A stretch of DNA of 30,104 nt. Origin: JAIPIY01 sp964489785. GTDB lineage: Bacteria; Patescibacteriota; Minisyncoccia; Phycocordibacterales; UBA1006. Below the pieces are notes generated by a model, which worked only from the letters and a program-made list of their open reading frames with translations, made no database searches and was not told the origin of the DNA. Position 1 is the first letter of the stretch; the number at the start of each line of letters is the position of its first letter. The stretch is from positions 1 to 30,104 of the forward strand of contig CAZAZY010000005.1 of the NCBI GenBank assembly GCA_964489785.1. Reading direction: 5' to 3'. Of this stretch, positions 16,884 through 24,183 are shown in pieces. The position numbers were made by a program, and so were the translations under genes.

Positions 16884-17984
16884 TCAATAATTTTTTTGAT
16901 ACCGAGACACATTAAAGATTATACCTATTGCTACACCGGTAATCAAGAGAGACGTTCCCCCATGACTAATAAAAGAAAGTGGTAGTCCAGTGAATGGAAA
17001 TAATCCCAAAGAAGATGCGATATTTAACATGGATTGCGTGGTGATAAAAAATATGATACCCATAGTCAGAAGTTTCCCAAATTCATCTCGGGCACGGGAT
17101 GCTATACGGATACCACGTAATGCAAATGCTAAAAATAACAAAAGCACAAATACTGATCCCAAGAATCCAAACTCTTCTCCAATAACAGCAAAAATAGAAT
17201 CTCCTACAGGTTCTGGAAGATAAGTAAATTTTTGAATACTTTGTCCATAACCTTTGCCTGTGATTTGTCCCGACCCGATAGTTCTTTTTGATTGTTGTAT
17301 TTGATACGAAGCTCCTAGCGGGTCTCTGTCTTGACTCATAAATGTTTGCACGCGCTCAAGAACATGGGGTTTAACCGCAATAAGAACCCCGGCACCAATT
17401 ATCATAATAAGGATAAAAATAAAAAAATCTCGTAGTTTTGTTTGTGCCATAAGATACACTGTTGCCCCACCCGCGATAGTCACCAAAAAGGTTCCAGTGT
17501 CTGGCTGTGCCATAATCACAATAGCGACAATACCCGTGATAATACCAAATGGAATAATCCCATGTTTAGGTTCTTGGACTTTGTTTTTCATCCATGAGCA
17601 CCATGCTGCGACATAAATTACATATGCAAGTTTAAGAAATTCAGAAGGTTGAAATGATATAAACCCAAGAGAAATCCAGCTAGTTGCACCACCGTGGCTC
17701 ATCCCTAATCCAGGAATAAAAACCAATAGAGTGAGAATAATTGATGCGCAGAAAAACCAAAAAGCATATTTCCGCCAAAATAAATAAGGTATTTTTGATA
17801 TAACAAAAGCAAGAATTCCCCCGCCTAATAATCCCAATCCAAATTGAGACACTAGCATACTGTAAAATAATTCTTCATTCTTTGGTAGTACCGACAATGC
17901 AGCTGAAAGAAATAGTAATCCACCCACCACAACAAGGATACCAATAATCCACAAGAAAATAATATCGACAGGTTTTTCTTTCAT
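16884..17984 (-). CDS. ftsW: FtsW/RodA-family peptidoglycan polymerase
   Basis: A SEDS-family multispanning membrane protein that polymerises lipid II, usually with a class B penicillin-binding protein. About ten hydrophobic segments span the 366 residues. Signatures are PSEFLKLAYVIYVAAW near 111, MAQPDTGT near 157, LPEPVGDSIFAVIGEEFGFLG near 243 and GLPLSFISHGGTSLL near 334. Its position between mraY and murG favours FtsW (division) over RodA (elongation), though sequence alone does not settle this. Its stop is TGA followed at once by TAG. One base separates it from mraY. No partner penicillin-binding transpeptidase is in the window. Confidence 0.92.
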   Translation of the reverse strand: MKEKPVDIIFLWIIGILVVVGGLLFLSAALSVLPKNEELFYSMLVSQFGLGLLGGGILAFVISKIPYLFWRKYAFWFFCASIILTLLVFIPGLGMSHGGATSWISLGFISFQPSEFLKLAYVIYVAAWCSWMKNKVQEPKHGIIPFGIITGIVAIVIMAQPDTGTFLVTIAGGATVYLMAQTKLRDFFIFILIMIIGAGVLIAVKPHVLERVQTFMSQDRDPLGASYQIQQSKRTIGSGQITGKGYGQSIQKFTYLPEPVGDSIFAVIGEEFGFLGSVFVLLLFLAFALRGIRIASRARDEFGKLLTMGIIFFITTQSMLNIASSLGLFPFTGLPLSFISHGGTSLLITGVAIGIIFNVSRYQKNY

Positions 17985-17985
17985 A

Positions 17986-19047
17986 TTAAATAAGGGCCAT
18001 AATTACACCCACGACAGAAAGAATAATTGATATAACCCAGTACCGCATAGTTATTTTATATGCAGGCCATCCTATTGCTTGGAAATGATGATGCAATGGT
18101 GCAACACGAAATAATTTTTTTTCTGGATTTATTTTTTTACTTATCATTTGTAGTAACGCAGATAACGATGTTGCAACCAATGGAAATCCAATCACGGGTA
18201 GTAATAAAACTTGGTTGGTTAAAAATGCAACAATGGCAAGGGTTACAGTAAGACCCAGAACACCCGTTTCTCCCATGTAAAAACGTGCAGGAGGAATATT
18301 AAACCAAAGAAATGCAAGAATGCCCCCTGCTATAACAAAACAAAAAGTCGCCAAGTCTATTTGGTTTTGGAAAAAAGCGATAAACCCGTATGCACCAAAA
18401 CTGGTTGTAAAAACACCCCCAGCAAGTCCATCTAATCCATCGATAATACCACTGGAGAATGTTCCTAATACTACTAATATGAAAAAAGGTATAAAGAAAA
18501 TTCCCAAATCCAAAGTTCCTCCCATCGGAATATTAATAACCGATGTCCCTAATTTTGTATAAAACCACCATGCTCCGATCAGTGCAATAATAGTAACGAT
18601 TCCTATTTTTCTTACTCGTGATAGTCCGTTTACAAAGAATTTTCCTGTTCCAAAAATTTGTAATAGATCATCCAAAAGTCCAATGAAAGAAGCTGTGATA
18701 AAAGCAAAAAATGGTAATAGAGTTTGATTGCGTGATAGGAAATTAAGTTTTTCAAACAGGGATTCTGGAGAAAAGAAGGATAATGTCCACACAATAAGTA
18801 TGGTAATTACTACACTGCCCCAAATAATAATACCACCAACGCGTGGGGTGCTGAGTTCAGCTTCTTTGTTGTGAATAAGCGAAAAATCTTTTGCTATATC
18901 TGGGTTCTCTGATTGATCACCTCTGGCAGAACGTTTCCATAATTTCCATTTATATAAATAATGACTAACCAATGGTGTCATGAGTATTCCCACACAAAAG
19001 CTTATGATGGTTGGTATGATGGTTTTTAGAATATCAGTTGGAATCAT
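17986..19047 (-). CDS. mraY: MraY, phospho-MurNAc-pentapeptide transferase
   Basis: Makes lipid I from UDP-MurNAc-pentapeptide and undecaprenyl phosphate at the inner membrane. This is a 353-residue multispanning protein. Asp126-Asp127 in GLLDDLLQ match the essential DD pair. GLDGLAGG (204-211) and PLHHHFQ (317-323) are family signatures. The third catalytic Asp normally lies in MGD.GS; here the site reads MGETG with Glu260. It overlaps dacA by 14 bases and has a single base before ftsW. Confidence 0.93.
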   Translation of the reverse strand: MIPTDILKTIIPTIISFCVGILMTPLVSHYLYKWKLWKRSARGDQSENPDIAKDFSLIHNKEAELSTPRVGGIIIWGSVVITILIVWTLSFFSPESLFEKLNFLSRNQTLLPFFAFITASFIGLLDDLLQIFGTGKFFVNGLSRVRKIGIVTIIALIGAWWFYTKLGTSVINIPMGGTLDLGIFFIPFFILVVLGTFSSGIIDGLDGLAGGVFTTSFGAYGFIAFFQNQIDLATFCFVIAGGILAFLWFNIPPARFYMGETGVLGLTVTLAIVAFLTNQVLLLPVIGFPLVATSLSALLQMISKKINPEKKLFRVAPLHHHFQAIGWPAYKITMRYWVISIILSVVGVIMALI

Positions 19048-19969
19048 AAGAATGAAAATATATTGATTGTAATGTTGCTTGGACTAATGTTTCCGCATCA
19101 ATAAATCGGTCAGAAAAAGTAGAATCCAATATTACGATACCTAATGTTCTCCCTGGTTCTACTTCGAAAATAAATGCCAGTGTACCCCCTGCCCTATTGG
19201 TAAAACCAGTCTTCGAAGACCGAACGGATGGAATGTGATCCAGGGTTATATTAGTATTTGGAAATATCTTTTCTTGATTTGATATTTGTATATTCTTTTT
19301 TATAGAAGATGCGAATATTTCTGGGAACCGAATTGTTCCATCTTTTAATACCGCTAAAACATCATACGCTGTACCTACCCCCCCTGATTCATTTTCTTCG
19401 GTATCTAATCCTGTTGTGTTTCGGAAATACATTGTATCTCGCCCTGTGATTCTTTTTGCATAGTTATTCATAGAGGAAACAAATGATTCGCTGTCATCAG
19501 TCATTGTTGCTATTGCGGTATTTGAAGATAAACCTAGTCCTAATTTTAAAAGCTCATCTCGGGTGTAAGTATCTCCCGTACGTAATCCATGAATACCATG
19601 TAAATTTTCTGCATAAGGAGTTATTTGAAATGTTGCTTCTGGTGAAATTGTTTCCAAAATAACATTTGCTGTTACAATTTTTGTCAGAGATGCAATAGGT
19701 TTTTGTATATCTGCATTTTTGCTGAACACCTCTTTGTTGTTTGTTATATCAAAAACAAGAAAAGCATCAGCAGATACATTGATGTCTTTGAAGACATTTG
19801 TATTATACGTAATGTCTGGAGTTTTTGTAATATAAGTTTTTGAAATTTCAAGATATTCTTCAGATTTTTTTGATTGGTGTGCCATTACGGTAATTCCTGT
19901 GCCCAGGAATACAAAACAACATAAAGTAAGAAAGATATGAAAAATTGGCGTGTGATATCGTGGTTGCAT
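19034..19969 (-). CDS. D-alanyl-D-alanine carboxypeptidase, S11 family (PBP5-like)
   Basis: Removes the terminal D-Ala from peptidoglycan stem peptides on the outside of the membrane. A 311-residue protein with an N-terminal membrane anchor (about 9-29). The active-site triad of motifs is complete: SLTK (Ser94, Lys97), SSN (148-150) and KTG (253-255). It lacks the C-terminal beta domain and amphipathic anchor of E. coli PBP5, so it is a short form held by its N-terminal helix. The TGA stop overlaps the start region of mraY by 14 bases. It is three bases after scpB. Confidence 0.92.
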   Translation of the reverse strand: MQPRYHTPIFHIFLTLCCFVFLGTGITVMAHQSKKSEEYLEISKTYITKTPDITYNTNVFKDINVSADAFLVFDITNNKEVFSKNADIQKPIASLTKIVTANVILETISPEATFQITPYAENLHGIHGLRTGDTYTRDELLKLGLGLSSNTAIATMTDDSESFVSSMNNYAKRITGRDTMYFRNTTGLDTEENESGGVGTAYDVLAVLKDGTIRFPEIFASSIKKNIQISNQEKIFPNTNITLDHIPSVRSSKTGFTNRAGGTLAFIFEVEPGRTLGIVILDSTFSDRFIDAETLVQATLQSIYFHSYDSN

Positions 19970-19971
19970 AA

Positions 19972-20541
19972 TTATTCAACAGAAGATGTTTTTAAGAGAT
20001 CCTCTTTTTCTGAACCTTGTAATAATCCGATCAATGTTTCATACGCTTCTCCAAACCCTTCGATCATTTCGGGTTTTTGTATTCCCAAAAATGCCAATAA
20101 TTCAACCGATGCAACGTATCTCGGTTTTCGGGCATCTTCTTTGTTTGGCATACGGTCAACTAATCCGCGTGTCACTAATGATCGTAAAATTGATTGTGAA
20201 TTTACCCCACGAATATAATCGATATCATTTTTAGTGGCACCTTTCATATAGATGATAATCGCCAAAGATTCCAATGCTGGTTTGGTGAGTTCTTTTGATA
20301 ATTCTTCTTTGCGCAATTGTTCAATAGTTTCAGCCATTTTGGGATGCGTTTTTAATACCACTTCGTGTTCGTTGATGATACAGGTAATTCCCCGCTGCTC
20401 CAATGATTGTGTTAGGTCCGCTAATGCTGATTCTAATGTGGGTTGATCAATACCTAACATGCCACATAGCTGTTGGCGTGACATGGATTCCCCTTGATAA
20501 AAGAGAATGCCTTCGATTTGTGATGCAAGAGATAATGACAT
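19972..20541 (-). CDS. scpB: Segregation and condensation protein ScpB
   Basis: The winged-helix (kite) subunit of the SMC-ScpAB chromosome-organising complex; it binds ScpA. It has 189 residues. The motifs ALESLAIIIYMKGATKNDIDYIRGVNS and LVTRGLVDR are the two winged-helix signatures. A short acidic C-terminal tail follows. It is 18 bases after scpA in the same operon; smc itself is not in the window. Confidence 0.95.
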   Translation of the reverse strand: MSLSLASQIEGILFYQGESMSRQQLCGMLGIDQPTLESALADLTQSLEQRGITCIINEHEVVLKTHPKMAETIEQLRKEELSKELTKPALESLAIIIYMKGATKNDIDYIRGVNSQSILRSLVTRGLVDRMPNKEDARKPRYVASVELLAFLGIQKPEMIEGFGEAYETLIGLLQGSEKEDLLKTSSVE

Positions 20542-20559
20542 ATGATTGCGATTAGTATA

Positions 20560-21324
20560 CTATATTTTTTCGTTTGAAACAAAGTTAGAATCATTATTAT
20601 GACTGATTGCAATATCTTCAAAACGACCATCTTGCATGACATGTATGATTCCATCTTTTACTAATTCCAATAGTGCCAGAAATGAAACTACAATGAATAC
20701 TTTTTCTGATTTTATATCCCCGTGGTTCTGTGACTGGGTAAAGGATTGAAACGAAGTTTGGATACCTTTTTCTACCCTTTTTGCCAAGTCTTCCAATACA
20801 TCTTTAAGATTGATTGCCTTTTTCAGCTGTGCTGTCGATTGTGTTTCTGGTTTAGGAATTTGTTGAATAACATTTCGTATGTTTTCCAATAATGATTGCA
20901 CCGTGATGCTGGAATGAGGTGCAAATGTTGGCCCAACATCTAGTGTGTGCCGAGGATGATATGACGGATTTTTTCCAAAATATTCTTCAATGTTTGGAAT
21001 AAGAGATTGAATGTGTTGGTATACCAACAGGCGTCGTTTTAATTCATCAATATCTTGTTCTTCTTCTTTGGTTAATATTAATAAAGGTAACAAGGATTTT
21101 GCTTTGATCAATAATAATGTCGATGCAATTGCAAGAAAATTTGTCATCGTCATATAGGATGGTAATTCTAATGACTGAATATGATGCATATAGCTTTCTG
21201 TTATTTCAGAAAGAGATATGTCATTAATAGGAAGTTTTCGTTCTTCAACCAACCGAAGAAGGAGATCTAAAGGACCTTCAAAAACGTTTGTCTTTATGGC
21301 AAAGGGTGTCTGGGTGGCGTTCAT
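20560..21324 (-). CDS. scpA: Segregation and condensation protein ScpA
   Basis: The kleisin subunit bridging the SMC heads. A 254-residue protein with the family start NVFEGPLDLLLRLVEERKLPINDI (split here: FEGPLDLLLRLV, then KLPINDISLSEIT). A helical region with LLLIKAKSLLPLL follows, and a C-terminal winged helix (about 200-240) contains FLALLELVKDGIIHVMQ. As the first gene of the operon it begins close to its promoter: AATACT (21336-21341) preceded by TGT, 11 bases from the ATG. It leads eight genes down to the M23 peptidase. Confidence 0.93.
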   Translation of the reverse strand: MNATQTPFAIKTNVFEGPLDLLLRLVEERKLPINDISLSEITESYMHHIQSLELPSYMTMTNFLAIASTLLLIKAKSLLPLLILTKEEEQDIDELKRRLLVYQHIQSLIPNIEEYFGKNPSYHPRHTLDVGPTFAPHSSITVQSLLENIRNVIQQIPKPETQSTAQLKKAINLKDVLEDLAKRVEKGIQTSFQSFTQSQNHGDIKSEKVFIVVSFLALLELVKDGIIHVMQDGRFEDIAISHNNDSNFVSNEKI

Positions 21325-21328
21325 AGAA

Positions 21329-21344
21329 TGTATAAAGTATTACA
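21329..21344 (-). promoter_or_regulatory. Promoter of the scpA to M23 operon
   Basis: On the minus strand TGT plus AATACT (21336-21341) ends 11 bases before the ATG, with TTGCGA about 16 bases upstream as a fair -35. TATACA (21329-21334) is a second candidate, but it is only four bases from the ATG. The leader is absent or about four bases long. Confidence 0.5.
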
Positions 21345-21371
21345 TGAACAGCATTGATTCGCAACAATATT

Positions 21372-21400
21372 TTGACTATGTGGTGTAGAAATGATATAAA
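21372..21400 (+). promoter_or_regulatory. Strong consensus promoter of the 21427 small ORF
   Basis: TTGACT (21372-21377), a 17-base spacer ending in TGA, and TATAAA (21395-21400): both hexamers near consensus, plus an extended -10. It is among the strongest promoters in the window. Transcription would start near 21407. Confidence 0.75.
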
Positions 21401-21426
21401 ATAATAAACGTTAATCACAGCACATT

Positions 21427-21564
21427 ATGACGAAGATGCGACAGGTTCCCCAAAAAAGTTTTGATGCTAAAAAGAAAGGATCAGTTCCTGATTTGTGCAA
21501 AGGAAGACATAAAATTCCAATATCTAGTAAAAATCAAGAAAAAGGAAAACCACCATCGCGGTAG
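21427..21564 (+). CDS. Small basic 45-residue protein (or part of a small RNA)
   Basis: The ORF runs ATG to TAG with 45 codons. The product starts MTKMRQVPQKSFDAKKKG, ends KNQEKGKPPSR, and has about a quarter Lys plus Arg and one Cys. I recognise no family. It sits in its own transcription unit: a near-consensus promoter ending at 21400, a 20-base leader without Shine-Dalgarno, and a terminator at 21585-21629. The last codons and the stop lie inside the hairpin that terminates aspS on the other strand. A small nucleic-acid-binding or ribosome-associated protein would fit the composition, but a noncoding RNA of about 220 bases is an alternative. Confidence 0.5.
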   Translation: MTKMRQVPQKSFDAKKKGSVPDLCKGRHKIPISSKNQEKGKPPSR

Positions 21565-21579
21565 CGATGATGGTTTTCC
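21536..21579 (-). terminator. Terminator of aspS, inside the 3' end of the small ORF
   Basis: A 16-pair stem with one mismatch (21544-21559 with 21564-21579) and a four-base loop is followed on the minus strand by TTTTTCTT. It faces aspS, whose stop is at 21631-21633. Confidence 0.8.
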
Positions 21580-21584
21580 GCCTC

Positions 21585-21629
21585 AAAAGGTCAGGTAGTT
21601 GTTATGTAACGCTTGGCCTTTTATTTTTT
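21585..21629 (+). terminator. Terminator of the 21427 small transcription unit
   Basis: AAAAGGTCA (21585-21593) pairs with TTGGCCTTTT (21613-21622, including one G-T pair), with an inner GTT/AAC pairing. It is followed by ATTTTTTC. It ends two bases before the aspS stop codon on the other strand. Confidence 0.65.
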
Positions 21630-21630
21630 C

Positions 21631-23043
21631 TTAATCTTTTTTAATAATCAATAAACCTAATTCATCTAATTGTTTTTGATCAATTTTTGATGGAGCATCC
21701 ATTAATAAATCTCGTCCGCCACGTGTTTTTGGAAATGCGATAACTTCACGAATATTTGGTTCATTTTGTAGAATCATCATCAAACGGTCAAATCCCCATG
21801 CGATCCCGCCGTGTGGAGGTGTTCCCGATGCAAAAGCCCGGAACATATGTCCAAAGTTAGCATCGATTTTTTCATCTGTGTGTCCAAGAATTTGTAATAT
21901 TGAACGTAATATTTCTGGATCGTGAGCTCGGATTGATCCCCCACCAATTTCAAATCCATTTAGTGTAATATCATACTGTGCTGCTATAATATCGCCGATA
22001 TTTGTTTTATTTTTTAGATTTTCAACATATTCTGGTTTTGATAGTGAAAATGGATTGTGAGTAAAAGTCCATTCACCTTGTGCTAATGGGTCGTCTGATG
22101 TAGATGTTTTTTCAAAGAAAGGAAAATCAACTATCCAAAGAAATGCCAACAAATTTGGGTCATTTTTGTCTTCTCGAATATCTGGTCGGTCATTACCGTA
22201 TTGTTCCATTGCTTCTTTATAGGTCATGCGAGGAAAAGGAATTTGTTGAATTTTCTTTTCTGGGTACAATGTCTGCACTACCTTTATTAAAAGTTTTTCA
22301 TTTAGATGTATGATGTCATCTTCAGTTACGAATGACATTTCCATGTCCATTTGTGTAAATTCTGGTTGACGATCTCCACGCAAATCTTCATCACGCATAC
22401 AACGTGCAAATTGGAAATATTTTTCCATACCACCTGCCATCAATAATTGTTTGTATTGTTGTGGTGATTGTGGTAATGCATAAAAATGTCCTGGAACCAA
22501 TCGCGCTGGAACTACATAATCTCGAGCTCCTTCGGGAGTTGATTTCGTAAAGATAGGAGTTTCTATTTCTGTGAATCCTTGATGGTAAAGTTCATTTCTC
22601 ACTAGTTGAGCAACGGCACCACGCATACGCATATTATGTTGCATACGTTCTGTTCGTAAGTCTATATATCTATTTTCAAGTCGTGTTTCTTCGTTGATTT
22701 CTGATGTGTTTTCAATTACTTCAAAAATAGGTGTCTCAGCTTTGTTCAGAATTTCTATCCCTGTAATTTCCAATTCTACATCACCATTTAACACACCCTC
22801 TTTTCTCATTTTTTCTGGGCGTTCATTTACTTTTCCTGTTACAGACACTACCCATTCTGATCGCAAAGTTTTTGCAACTTCTAATACTTCGGGTTTGCCA
22901 AAAACAACACCCTGTACAAAACCGGTCATATCACGAAAATCAAAGAAAGCCATCTTCCCCTGATCGCGTGCAATATGTACCCAGCCTTTAATTGTTACTT
23001 CTTCGCCTTTTTTAGACGCAATGTCTTTTATGTATGTTCGCAT
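21631..23043 (-). CDS. aspS: Aspartyl-tRNA synthetase lacking the GAD insertion
   Basis: Class II synthetase for tRNA-Asp, possibly also tRNA-Asn. The N-terminal OB-fold anticodon domain covers about 1-105. The bacterial-type core follows, with RYIDLR, motif 2 region FARCMRDEDLRGDRQPEFTQ (213-232), GGGSIRAHD (367-375) and motif 3 GIAWGFDRLMMIL (413-425). Length is 470 instead of about 590. The roughly 120-residue GAD insertion normally found between YG.D.PD and the WI.DFP strand is gone; only about eight residues (291-299) join them. Expression should be controlled by the T-box leader upstream, which responds to uncharged tRNA-Asp. There is no Shine-Dalgarno sequence before the ATG. A hairpin terminator follows. 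Confidence 0.95.
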   Translation of the reverse strand: MRTYIKDIASKKGEEVTIKGWVHIARDQGKMAFFDFRDMTGFVQGVVFGKPEVLEVAKTLRSEWVVSVTGKVNERPEKMRKEGVLNGDVELEITGIEILNKAETPIFEVIENTSEINEETRLENRYIDLRTERMQHNMRMRGAVAQLVRNELYHQGFTEIETPIFTKSTPEGARDYVVPARLVPGHFYALPQSPQQYKQLLMAGGMEKYFQFARCMRDEDLRGDRQPEFTQMDMEMSFVTEDDIIHLNEKLLIKVVQTLYPEKKIQQIPFPRMTYKEAMEQYGNDRPDIREDKNDPNLLAFLWIVDFPFFEKTSTSDDPLAQGEWTFTHNPFSLSKPEYVENLKNKTNIGDIIAAQYDITLNGFEIGGGSIRAHDPEILRSILQILGHTDEKIDANFGHMFRAFASGTPPHGGIAWGFDRLMMILQNEPNIREVIAFPKTRGGRDLLMDAPSKIDQKQLDELGLLIIKKD

Positions 23044-23065
23044 GTTATATATGCAGATGGAGAAA

Positions 23066-23120
23066 CAAAAAAATCGCCTCTACACATCTACCAATTAATT
23101 TTGATAAATATGTAGGGACG
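23066..23120 (-). terminator. Regulated terminator of the aspS T-box
   Basis: On the minus strand 23120-23103 pairs with 23092-23075: 18 positions with one mismatch and several G-T pairs, followed by ATTTTTTT. It uses the CCCTAC bases needed by the antiterminator, so the two folds exclude each other. Confidence 0.88.
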
Positions 23121-23226
23121 ATGTTATCGCGGTGCCACCCTACTTTCTCGACCTCGAGACACTTGATTATAAAATACGAACGGGTATTTAAACCGACCTC
23201 CACCGTTGTCATCGGGCTTCATTGGT
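23066..23226 (-). promoter_or_regulatory. T-box riboswitch leader of aspS
   Basis: Read on the minus strand. The T-box sequence AGGGTGGCACCGCG is at 23128-23141. GTAGGG before the bulge pairs with CCCTAC, and CGAT pairs with ATCG, which forms the standard antiterminator. The bulge TGGC would pair with GCCA of an uncharged tRNA 3' end, so the discriminator base is G, as in tRNA-Asp. The hairpin TCTCG-AGGT-CGAGA just upstream matches Stem III. Farther upstream CCCGATGACAACGG holds adjacent GAT and GAC, both Asp codons, so the specifier lies here. The CCCTAC arm is shared with the terminator at 23066-23120. Stem I is very short: only about 85 bases separate the predicted transcript start from the T-box. 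Confidence 0.9.
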
Positions 23227-23232
23227 TTTTGT

Positions 23233-23240
23233 AGTATACA
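23233..23240 (-). promoter_or_regulatory. -10 promoter of the aspS leader
   Basis: TATACT preceded directly by TG on the minus strand. The predicted start near 23226 gives a 5' leader of about 180 bases. No good -35 is visible; that position falls in the T run of the preceding terminator. Confidence 0.55.
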
Positions 23241-23249
23241 GGAAAATGG

Positions 23250-23288
23250 AAAAAATAAAAACCCCGACAATCGAAATGACTGTCGGGG
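23250..23288 (-). terminator. Terminator of the 23309-24139 gene
   Basis: Perfect eight-pair stem CCCCGACA / TGTCGGGG with an 11-base loop, followed on the minus strand by TTTTTATTTTTT. It separates this gene from the aspS leader. Confidence 0.9.
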
Positions 23289-23308
23289 TGGTGTGACACA
23301 AGGATAAA

Positions 23309-24139
23309 CTATATTGGCTTGACGGCCAATATTTCATCTTTGGTAAAAGGGAGAGCTTTAGCGTCTCCTTTGTCAAAGAGGCCAATATGCTCTAGTAAAA
23401 TTGCTTTTGCCAGGTTGATCCGTTCTTCTTCGGTTCCTGCATTCTCATGCAAGTATGCCAAAGAAAGAGTCCTGACCAAATCCATAAGAGGTTCGGTCAT
23501 AAGAGTCTGTTGAACAGGTTTTGGATCAGGCGCAATTACCGGTGTGGGTTTTACAACCCGCAGAGCCTTTCTCTTGCTCTTGTTGTTCAGATCAGCAATC
23601 TTGATGATTGCTACGAATCCAGGTTTGGGTTCGTAGCGTTTTTTTGCTTTGTCTTGAACTTCAAGACCTGCCTCTTTGAAAAGTTCTCTGGCCGCAGAGA
23701 CATCTTCTTCTTTGCAGGTGCACGAGATTATCAGATTGCCATCAGAATTGATACGGAAGCTTGTTTCATCAACAAGGCTCCGGAATGAATCCATTGGATC
23801 GCCTTCCTTCTCAAGAAAAAATGAAAGAGGAATTGAAATAATCTTGATAACTCCATTTTCAAGGAGGTCAAAATCTTTCCGGAGGAAATTCAGTATTTCT
23901 TCCGGATGATGTCCCTCCAGTTCAAATACGAGCCTCTTTGTTTTCAGCTTTGGGTCTCGTGCGTGGGGAATGCAAGCTTTCGCATGAATCCCTATTGCTT
24001 TGAATTTTTGTTCCATCTTTTTCCCAACCGCCCGAAGGGCTTCTACTTCATTCGATGTTCTACCTGACAGGCAGATGTTACCATGTTTAGTACCTACTCT
24101 TTGTGCCATGTTTTCTTGTTGGTTTGTGAAAGGGCTCAT
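23309..24139 (-). CDS. Uncharacterised soluble protein, atypical composition
   Basis: About 276 residues, with no signal peptide or membrane segment. I do not recognise a family. The product starts MSPFTNQQENMAQRVGTKHG. Two alpha/beta-like stretches (about 35-110 and 115-165) each hold alternating strands and helices and could be repeats of a ferredoxin-like fold. A basic Pro-rich linker (KRKALRVVKPTPVIAPDPKP) leads to a helical C-terminal domain. GC content and codon choice (GAG, CTC, AAG) are visibly higher than in its neighbours. It is also the only gene here with both a -35/-10 promoter and a purine-rich element (AGAAGGGG) before the start. GTG 24142 is an alternative start one codon upstream. 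Recent acquisition is an inference. Confidence 0.75.
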   Translation of the reverse strand: MSPFTNQQENMAQRVGTKHGNICLSGRTSNEVEALRAVGKKMEQKFKAIGIHAKACIPHARDPKLKTKRLVFELEGHHPEEILNFLRKDFDLLENGVIKIISIPLSFFLEKEGDPMDSFRSLVDETSFRINSDGNLIISCTCKEEDVSAARELFKEAGLEVQDKAKKRYEPKPGFVAIIKIADLNNKSKRKALRVVKPTPVIAPDPKPVQQTLMTEPLMDLVRTLSLAYLHENAGTEEERINLAKAILLEHIGLFDKGDAKALPFTKDEILAVKPI

Positions 24140-24183
24140 CACCCCTTCTGGTTAGAATTTACAGGGTGAATTACTTATTAGGT

